Below are positions 58,397 to 64,000 of a stretch of 64,000 nt of DNA, one piece after another. A model generated the notes under the pieces. It was not told where the DNA came from and did not search any database. It worked only from the letters and a program-made list of their open reading frames with translations. The DNA comes from Candidatus Fusicatenibacter intestinigallinarum. Its GTDB lineage: Bacteria; Bacillota; Clostridia; Lachnospirales; Lachnospiraceae. The stretch's first letter is position 1. Every line of letters starts with the position of its first letter. The stretch is taken from the NCBI GenBank assembly GCA_019119555.1, contig DWWU01000019.1:23259-87258 (forward strand). The letters are read 5' to 3'. The position numbers and the translations under genes are program-made.

Positions 58397-59950
58397 ATGA
58401 TGTTTCAAGTACGGAATCTTACGATTACACACAAAAAGGATCTGAGAAATCTGATAGAAGATTTTTCGTTTGTCCTGCGGCCGGGAGATAAAACTGCGCT
58501 GATCGGGGAGGAGGGAAACGGAAAGTCTACGCTTCTGAAATTGCTCCATGATGAGCGGCTGGCGGAACCGTATGTCAGCTGGACCGGGCGGATCATCAGA
58601 AACGGGATGCGGAGCGGCTATCTGGCCCAGGAGCTGGGAGAAGATGTGGCAGAATGTCAGGTGTATGAATATTTTTCAGGGAATCCGCTTCTTTACGACT
58701 GGACGCCGGGGGAACTGGCAGGGCTGGGAAGAAATTTTGGCTTTTCCGCAGATTTCTTCTATTCGGATCAGAAGATTGCAACCTTATCCGGCGGAGAAAA
58801 GGTGAAGCTGCAGCTGGCCCGCGTGCTGATGGAACGGCCGGATTTTCTGCTTCTGGACGAGCCGTCCAACGATGTGGATCTGGAGACCCTGGGGTGGATG
58901 GAACAGTTTATCCGCCATACGGAGCTTCCGGTACTGTTTATCTCCCATGATGAATATCTGCTGGAACGGGCGGCAAATTCGGTGATCCATCTGGAGCAGA
59001 CCATGCGGAAGACCAGACCCCGCTGGACTGTGGCCCGTGTTCCATACCGGCAGTATATGGAAGAACGCTTTCACAGTCTCCAGAGACAGGAGGAACAGGC
59101 CCGGAATGAGAAACGGGAGTATGAAAAGCAGCAGGAGAAATTCCGGAAAATTCAGCAGTCTGTGGAATATCAGCAGGCAGCGATCAGCAGGCAGAATCCT
59201 TCCGGCGGACGGCTGCTGAAAAAGAAAATGCATGCGGTGAAGGCGCAGGAACGCCGTTTTGAAAAACAGTGGGAAAGCCGGACCGAAGCGCCGGACACGG
59301 AGGATGCGATTTATCTCCGGCTGGGGCGGCAGATTCCGATGCCCAGGGGAAAGGAGGTACTCCGCTATGATCTGGAATGTCTGACGGCGGGGGACCGGGT
59401 GCTGGCAAACCGGATACATCTGAGAATTCAGGGACCGGAAAAGGTGTGCATTATCGGAAAAAACGGCGTGGGAAAGACGACGCTGCTGAAAAAAATAGCG
59501 GAGGAGCTGCTGGAACGGAAAGATCTGCGCGCGGCATACATGCCGCAGAACTACGGAGAGCTGCTGCCGGGGGAGGCGACGCCTCTGGATTTTCTGCAAG
59601 TGAAAGGGGATAAGGAGGAGATGACGAGAATTCGCACATGGCTCGGCAGTATGAAATTTACCGCGGATGAGATGGAACATCCGATTCGGGAATTGTCCGG
59701 AGGGCAGAAAGCCAAGCTGTTTTTTATGAAAATGAGTCTGGAGGAGAACGATGTGCTGATTCTGGACGAGCCTACCCGGAATTTTTCTCCCATGTCCAAT
59801 CCGGTCATACGGAACATTCTGGCAAACTATCAGGGGGCCATCCTCTGCATTTCCCATGACCGGAAATTTATCGAAGAGGTGTGTACAAAAGTTTATCGTC
59901 TGACCGGGGACGGACTGCAGGAGGTGGAAAAGGAAAAACTCACGGAATGA
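58397..59950 (+). CDS. ABC-F family ATPase (ribosome-protection type)
   Basis: 517 residues with two ABC domains and no membrane span: Walker A GEEGNGKSTLL and GKNGVGKTTLL, signatures LSGGEKVKLQLARVL and LSGGQKAKLFFMKM, Walker B LLLDEPSNDVD and LILDEPTRNFSP, switch His in FISHDEYLL and CISHDRKFI. The interdomain linker (about 210-300) is a basic helical pair, the P-site tRNA interaction domain. DEPTRNFSP in the second domain resembles resistance-type ABC-F proteins (Vga/Lsa-like). The drug specificity cannot be read. CAGGAGGGATGT precedes the start. Confidence 0.92.
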   Translation: MMFQVRNLTITHKKDLRNLIEDFSFVLRPGDKTALIGEEGNGKSTLLKLLHDERLAEPYVSWTGRIIRNGMRSGYLAQELGEDVAECQVYEYFSGNPLLYDWTPGELAGLGRNFGFSADFFYSDQKIATLSGGEKVKLQLARVLMERPDFLLLDEPSNDVDLETLGWMEQFIRHTELPVLFISHDEYLLERAANSVIHLEQTMRKTRPRWTVARVPYRQYMEERFHSLQRQEEQARNEKREYEKQQEKFRKIQQSVEYQQAAISRQNPSGGRLLKKKMHAVKAQERRFEKQWESRTEAPDTEDAIYLRLGRQIPMPRGKEVLRYDLECLTAGDRVLANRIHLRIQGPEKVCIIGKNGVGKTTLLKKIAEELLERKDLRAAYMPQNYGELLPGEATPLDFLQVKGDKEEMTRIRTWLGSMKFTADEMEHPIRELSGGQKAKLFFMKMSLEENDVLILDEPTRNFSPMSNPVIRNILANYQGAILCISHDRKFIEEVCTKVYRLTGDGLQEVEKEKLTE

Positions 59951-60099
59951 ATTTAAAAAATGTTTAACAAATTCAGTCAGAATATTTAGTTAGTTCTGTT
60001 ACTCTTTCCTTATCATGTGATACAAAATCAGGCAGGGATGATACTCCCGATTACGGGAAAATAAATATATAATAAAATTGGTGGGGTGTGATAAATCAT

Positions 60100-60630
60100 A
60101 TGATGCAGGAATTTGAAATCCTGGATTTTATCCAGAACAATCTGCGTACGCCTGTGGGCGATGCAGTGATGCCTCTGATTACCATGCTTGGAAACGGAGC
60201 CGCTCTGTGGATCGTTTTGGGATGCTGTCTGCTGGCACAGAAGAAACACAGGAAAACGGCGGCCGTTCTTTTTCTCGCGCTGGGAATAGAAACATTAATC
60301 TGCAACGTATATCTGAAAAACGCCGTTGCAGCGGCCAGACCCTGCGATCTGAATACGTCGGTGAAACTGTTGGTTTCGAAACCGCAGGATTATTCTTTCC
60401 CTTCCGGGCATACCGGAGCATCCTTTGCGGCGGTGACGGCTTTGCGTCTGGGGAAAGTGCGAAAATGGCATCTGGCGCTCCTTCCTGCCTGCCTGATTTC
60501 TTTTTCCAGATTATATCTGTACGTTCATTTCCCGTCGGATATTGCAGGCGGCATTCTGGTGGGAATTTGCAGCGGATTTCTGGCGTATGGATGTGTGTCG
60601 TTTTTGGCAAATCGACATATAATACCCTGA
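60100..60630 (+). CDS. PAP2-family membrane phosphatase
   Basis: 176 residues with the three phosphatase motifs KNAVAAARPC, FPSGHTGAS and SRLYLYVHFPSDIAGG, and about five membrane spans. It probably dephosphorylates a lipid phosphate such as undecaprenyl diphosphate or phosphatidylglycerol phosphate. I use ATG 60100; GTG 60088 and ATG 60103 are alternatives, with GTGGGG the only ribosome binding site. Confidence 0.9.
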   Translation: MMQEFEILDFIQNNLRTPVGDAVMPLITMLGNGAALWIVLGCCLLAQKKHRKTAAVLFLALGIETLICNVYLKNAVAAARPCDLNTSVKLLVSKPQDYSFPSGHTGASFAAVTALRLGKVRKWHLALLPACLISFSRLYLYVHFPSDIAGGILVGICSGFLAYGCVSFLANRHIIP

Positions 60631-60749
60631 AAGCTTTCGGCTTTACATTTTTGTCGGCAGATGGTATGCTAAACCTGAAGATGTCGAAGAGATCGGAGAA
60701 AAAAATCTGACCGGCTGCCGGCAGAGTATGGAAGAAGGGAAATAGAAAC

Positions 60750-61718
60750 ATGGCGGGAATCAAAGATGTGGCACGTCGTGCGGGAGTTGGGGTAGGAACG
60801 GTATCGAGGGCGCTGAACGGATCCGGCTACATTTCTGAAGAAACGAGGAAAAAGATACTGGAGGCTGCCAAAGCACTGGACTATCAGCCCAATGAGCTGG
60901 CGAAAAATCTGTCCAGGAATAAAACGGATTTCATTGGAATCATGATGCCAAATCTGGAACATCCGTTTTTTGCTTCGCTGCTGAAATATATGGAGCTGGA
61001 GCTTTACAGGTACGGATATAAGTGTATGGTGTGCAGTACCGATCAGATTGACCACAGGGAACAGGAATTTATCGATATGCTGAAACGGAATGTCATGGAC
61101 GGAATCATTGCCTGCGTGGATGCCCCCAATGAGGAGGCGCTGGAGATCGGACGGCCGGTTGTCTCTGTGGAGCGAAGGTGGGGGGAAGGAATTCCCATGG
61201 TGTATTCGGACCATGAAATGGGAGGAAGAATGGCGGCGGAGGCGCTGCTGAACGCAGGCTGCCGAAAGGTGCTCCATTTCTCCTCTCAGGGAAAGAATCC
61301 GCCGTTCGAAAAAAGACATACGGTTTTTCGGACATTGATGCGGGAGCATGGCGTCGAGGTGATCGAAGTGGAAGGGGAATGGAATCATATGGATTATGCC
61401 TATGACCGCGAAATCACGCGGAGATATATGCTCCGGCACCTGGAGGTGGACGGAGTTTTCGCGTCGGATGTGCAGGCCTTCGGCTGTATGGCGGCCGCTC
61501 TGGAGGCTGGAATACGGATCCCCGAGAAACTGAAGATTGTCGGATATGACGGAACGGAAATAACCAGGATGACATACCCGGCGCTGACCTGTGTCTGCCA
61601 GGATCTGCCGGGACTGGCAAAGGCAGGGGTTCAGACAATGGTGACGCTGCTGGAAGGAGAACCGTCCCCGGCGGATCAGGTGATTCCGGTCTCTCTGCAG
61701 ACGGGCGGAACGGTGTGA
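60750..61718 (+). CDS. LacI-family transcriptional regulator
   Basis: 322 residues: N-terminal helix-turn-helix (GIKDVARRAGVGVGTVSRALNGSGYISEETRKKILEAA) and hinge, then a periplasmic-binding-like ligand domain (KTDFIGIMMPNLEHPFFASLLKYME, DGVFASDVQAFGCMAAALEAGIRIPEKLKIVGYDGTE). It probably represses the ABC permease genes downstream through the palindrome at 62023-62036. Its stop TGA overlaps the ATG of a 31-residue ORF. Confidence 0.95.
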   Translation: MAGIKDVARRAGVGVGTVSRALNGSGYISEETRKKILEAAKALDYQPNELAKNLSRNKTDFIGIMMPNLEHPFFASLLKYMELELYRYGYKCMVCSTDQIDHREQEFIDMLKRNVMDGIIACVDAPNEEALEIGRPVVSVERRWGEGIPMVYSDHEMGGRMAAEALLNAGCRKVLHFSSQGKNPPFEKRHTVFRTLMREHGVEVIEVEGEWNHMDYAYDREITRRYMLRHLEVDGVFASDVQAFGCMAAALEAGIRIPEKLKIVGYDGTEITRMTYPALTCVCQDLPGLAKAGVQTMVTLLEGEPSPADQVIPVSLQTGGTV

Positions 61719-61813
61719 TGAAGAATGAGGGAGAGAGTACGACGGTTCTTCAGCTTACAAACGCCGAGGTGGGAGAACAGAAGATCCTCAGTCTGGCGCT
61801 TGGACTGAATTGA
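61718..61813 (+). CDS. Possible 31-residue ORF coupled to lacI
   Basis: MKNEGESTTVLQLTNAEVGEQKILSLALGLN, beginning in the TGATG overlap with the lacI stop. No recognisable family and no separate ribosome binding site; it may be a remnant of a longer gene or a translated tail. Confidence 0.3.
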   Translation: MKNEGESTTVLQLTNAEVGEQKILSLALGLN

Positions 61814-61915
61814 TGGCGCTGATTGGTAAAGATAACTAAAAACAAAAAATAGAATCTGTGCAGTTTTTTGATAGGTATATTTGCCAAATGTGAGCGAAAT
61901 GTGAATATTTTGTGA

Positions 61916-61964
61916 ATAGTACACTAATTACGACAAATGAAATTGTAATTAGTGTACTATTTTT
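61916..61964. terminator. Inverted repeat after lacI, probable terminator
   Basis: ATAGTACACTAATTAC and GTAATTAGTGTACTAT form perfect 16-bp arms around a 13-base loop, followed by TTTTG. AT-rich, so an operator role is also possible. Confidence 0.6.
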
Positions 61965-61985
61965 GTGCAAAAACACAATAAAATA

Positions 61986-62015
61986 TTGACATTATATAGT
62001 ATCTCGTCATATAAT
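61986..62015 (+). promoter_or_regulatory. Promoter of the ABC permease operon
   Basis: Perfect TTGACA, 18-bp spacer, perfect TATAAT. Confidence 0.8.
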
Positions 62016-62022
62016 TGACGTA

Positions 62023-62036
62023 TGGAACGGATTCCA
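62023..62036. promoter_or_regulatory. LacI-type operator
   Basis: TGGAA-CGGA-TTCCA, a palindrome starting at the expected transcription start, where bound repressor would block initiation. The divergence from the usual central CG pair of LacI sites is noted. Confidence 0.6.
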
Positions 62037-62082
62037 CATATAAAAAATCACGAAAAAGAAGAGGAAGGAAAGGGGTGTTTTG

Positions 62083-63054
62083 ATGAAAAAAAGTGGAAAC
62101 CAGAAATCGAACGGAAAAGGAGAAGTCGCCCTGAAAAAGGGAAATGAGAAGTCAAAGCTGGTGAAAGCTCTGCACTGCTGGCAGCTGTACGTACTGCTGC
62201 TTCCGGCGCTGCTCTGGCTGGCTGTCTTTGCCTACTATCCGATGTACGGACTGATCATTGCTTTCAAAGATTTCAAGATCCGTGAAGGTATTCTCGCAAG
62301 TCCCTGGGCGGAGCCGCTGTTTAAGCATTTTATCGATTTCTTCAGCACCAGTATCGCAGTGAACGCAATCAAGAATACGATCATTCTGAGTCTGGAGACA
62401 TTGGTGATCGGATTCCCGATTCCGGTTATTTTTGCGCTGCTGCTGAACCAGATCCAGCGTACCGGGCTTCGGAAAACAATCCAGACAATTACCTATGCGC
62501 CGTACTTCATGTCAAACGTAGTTATCCTCAGTATTATTACGGTCATGTTTTCTGCCAACGGTGTTGTCAATAATGCCATTACAAATTTCGGGGGAAAAGA
62601 AGTCCTGTTCACAAGTGCTGCGGAATGGTTCCGGCCATTGTATATCGGTTCCGGCGTCTGGCAGACCATGGGATTTAACGCGATTATCTATATTGCCGCG
62701 CTGATCGGAATCAGCCCTGAGTATTATGAGGCGGCGATTATGGACGGCGCGTCAAGATTCAAACGTGTGCTGTACATCGATATCCCGATGATCATGCCGA
62801 CCGTTATCCTGATGCTGATCCTTCAGATCGGAAATATCATGAATGTCGGATACGAAAAGGCCTGGCTGATGCAGAATGGCCCGAACACGATCGTCAGTGA
62901 GCTGATCTCCACCTACGTATACAAGGTAGGTCTTCAGTCGGCACAGTACAGTTTCGCGACGGCGGTTGGCCTGTTCAACTCAGTGGTAAACTTTATTATC
63001 CTTGTAATTGCGAACTTCATTTCCAAGAAGACAAGCGATATCAGTATTTTCTGA
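62083..63054 (+). CDS. Sugar ABC transporter permease (LplB/YtcP-type), first subunit
   Basis: 323 residues with a basic N-terminal tail, about six spans (LLPALLWLAVFAYYPMYGLIIAFKDF onward) and the EAA loop YYEAAIMDGASRFKRVLYIDIPMIMP. The FKDF...G motif is typical of the LplB group, which imports polysaccharide fragments. AAAGGGG precedes ATG 62083; the track start at 62080 is TTG. Co-transcribed with the next permease under LacI control. Confidence 0.93.
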   Translation: MKKSGNQKSNGKGEVALKKGNEKSKLVKALHCWQLYVLLLPALLWLAVFAYYPMYGLIIAFKDFKIREGILASPWAEPLFKHFIDFFSTSIAVNAIKNTIILSLETLVIGFPIPVIFALLLNQIQRTGLRKTIQTITYAPYFMSNVVILSIITVMFSANGVVNNAITNFGGKEVLFTSAAEWFRPLYIGSGVWQTMGFNAIIYIAALIGISPEYYEAAIMDGASRFKRVLYIDIPMIMPTVILMLILQIGNIMNVGYEKAWLMQNGPNTIVSELISTYVYKVGLQSAQYSFATAVGLFNSVVNFIILVIANFISKKTSDISIF

Positions 63055-63069
63055 CGGGAGGTGGAAGAT

Positions 63070-63966
63070 TTGGCTGGAAAGAAAAAAATGAAAATGAGCA
63101 AAGGCGACCGGATATTCACAATTATCAACGCAGTGATTATGATTCTTGTATGTATCGTGGTCCTTTATCCTCTGTATTATGTGCTTCTGGCGTCAGTGAC
63201 CGACCCGGTAGTCGTAAACTCCGGCAAACTGCTTCTCTATCCGGAAGCATGGTATACGGAAGGATACGTCACAACACTGGAATACGGTCCGCTCTGGACT
63301 GCGTATAAGAATACGATCGTATATACCGTAGTGGGAACCGTGGTTTCTCTGATCTGTACGATTCCGGCAGGCTATGCGCTTTCCCGTATGGATCTGGTGG
63401 GAAGAAAACCGATCATGTTCCTGTTTACATTTACGATGTTTTTCAGCGGCGGAATGATTCCCCTTTATCTGACCATTCAGCAGCTGCATATTTACAATAC
63501 AATCTGGGCGATGGTGCTTCCGGTAGCGGTTTCCGCCTACAACCTGATTGTATGCCGTTCCTTCTTCGATACGAGCGTACCCATTGAGCTGCTGGAGGCG
63601 GCAAAGATCGACGGATGTTCGGACTTCGGATTTTTCTTCAAGATCGCGATTCCGCTCTCCAAAACGATTATCGCCGTTATGACGCTCTTTTACGCGACCG
63701 CTATGTGGAACCAGTTCTTCAATGCGCTGATGTATCTGCAGGATTACGACAAGATGCCGCTGCAGGTTGTCCTTCGGGATCTGGTCCTGATGAATCAGGC
63801 AAATCAGATGGGCTCCAGCGGCGCCGAGATGGTAACGAGACAGAAGCTTGCGGAACAGCTGAAATACTGTATCGTAGTCGTGGCTGCGTTCCCGCTGCTT
63901 TGTATCTACCCGTTCCTTCAGAAATACTTTGCGAAGGGCGTTACCATCGGAGCAGTCAAAGGATAA
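63070..63966 (+). CDS. Sugar ABC transporter permease, second subunit
   Basis: 298 residues, about six spans, with the EAA loop LLEAAKIDGCSDFGFFFKIAIPLSKT and a C-terminal end QKYFAKGVTIGAVKG typical of the YtcP/LplC group. GGGAGG lies eight bases before TTG 63070, which I prefer to GTG 63061, which falls inside that site. The expected substrate-binding lipoprotein gene should follow just beyond the window. Confidence 0.93.
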   Translation: MAGKKKMKMSKGDRIFTIINAVIMILVCIVVLYPLYYVLLASVTDPVVVNSGKLLLYPEAWYTEGYVTTLEYGPLWTAYKNTIVYTVVGTVVSLICTIPAGYALSRMDLVGRKPIMFLFTFTMFFSGGMIPLYLTIQQLHIYNTIWAMVLPVAVSAYNLIVCRSFFDTSVPIELLEAAKIDGCSDFGFFFKIAIPLSKTIIAVMTLFYATAMWNQFFNALMYLQDYDKMPLQVVLRDLVLMNQANQMGSSGAEMVTRQKLAEQLKYCIVVVAAFPLLCIYPFLQKYFAKGVTIGAVKG

Positions 63967-64000
63967 TAAAGCGTTTGGTATTTAATATTAATAATATTTA

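Noticed and set aside
1-64000. Prophage, insertion sequence or integrative element
   Set aside because: No transposase, integrase, recombinase, phage structural or conjugation gene was seen in any frame.

Overview
The window looks like chromosome from an anaerobic, low-to-mid GC Clostridia, most likely family Lachnospiraceae. Supporting signs are a PPi-type phosphofructokinase followed by pyruvate phosphate dikinase, a monomeric [FeFe] hydrogenase, an archaeal-type aspartyl-tRNA synthetase, GH42 beta-galactosidases with AraC and MerR regulators, a feoA-feoA-feoB cluster with a Cys-rich FeoB partner, DUF3793 and DUF2325 genes, strong AGGAGG ribosome binding sites and GTG/TTG starts. No phage genes, insertion sequence or CRISPR array were seen. 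The family assignment is inference from gene content.

Layout. 1-11 kb: tRNA-Leu, carAB, uppP, PPi-PFK and ppdK. 11-17 kb: aspS on the minus strand with a promoter, Asp-rich leader peptide and terminator far upstream, then [FeFe] hydrogenase and an ABC importer of unknown substrate. 17-29 kb: a carbohydrate area with two GH42 genes and their regulators, enclosing a TetR-controlled operon of SCP2-like protein, membrane-anchored hydrolase, condensation-domain protein, acyl carrier protein and AMP-ligase. 29-34 kb: PepSY lipoprotein, a duplicated non-coding or micro-peptide locus, a two-component system and a ketopantoate reductase-like gene. 34-43 kb: tRNA-Glu, a MATE transporter broken by one extra A in an A8 run, dipeptidase, polyphosphate:AMP phosphotransferase, FliB-like methylase, PHP and metallophosphoesterase genes. 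43-49.5 kb: rpsF-rpsR without ssb, a cyclase, and the iron block (feo genes, DUF3793, flavodoxin, DUF2325) sharing a GTTAG-N6-CTAAC operator. 49.5-64 kb: GGDEF/degenerate EAL protein, PdaA-like deacetylase, MoxR/VWA pair, a second two-component system, an ABC-F protein with a long leader, PAP2 phosphatase, and a LacI-controlled sugar ABC permease pair cut by the window end.

The most unusual features are not single genes. First, a family of modular palindromic repeats (about 20 copies or part copies in 64 kb) lies in the gaps between genes. It is built from a 28-bp perfect palindrome (GTAACAGTTCAGC..GCTGAACTGTTAC), a GCATCCGGCC..GGCCGGATGC hairpin and a GGTCTGTGCA..TGCACAGACC hairpin, and in places supplies the stop codon of the gene before it. 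Second, aspS appears to be controlled by classical leader-peptide attenuation, with three consecutive Asp codons in the leader. Third, the SCP2/hydrolase/C-domain/ACP/AMP-ligase operon looks like a small stand-alone carrier-protein acylation pathway with no known product. Fourth, two tandem copies of a small locus with 11-bp-period response-regulator-type boxes sit beside a two-component system.
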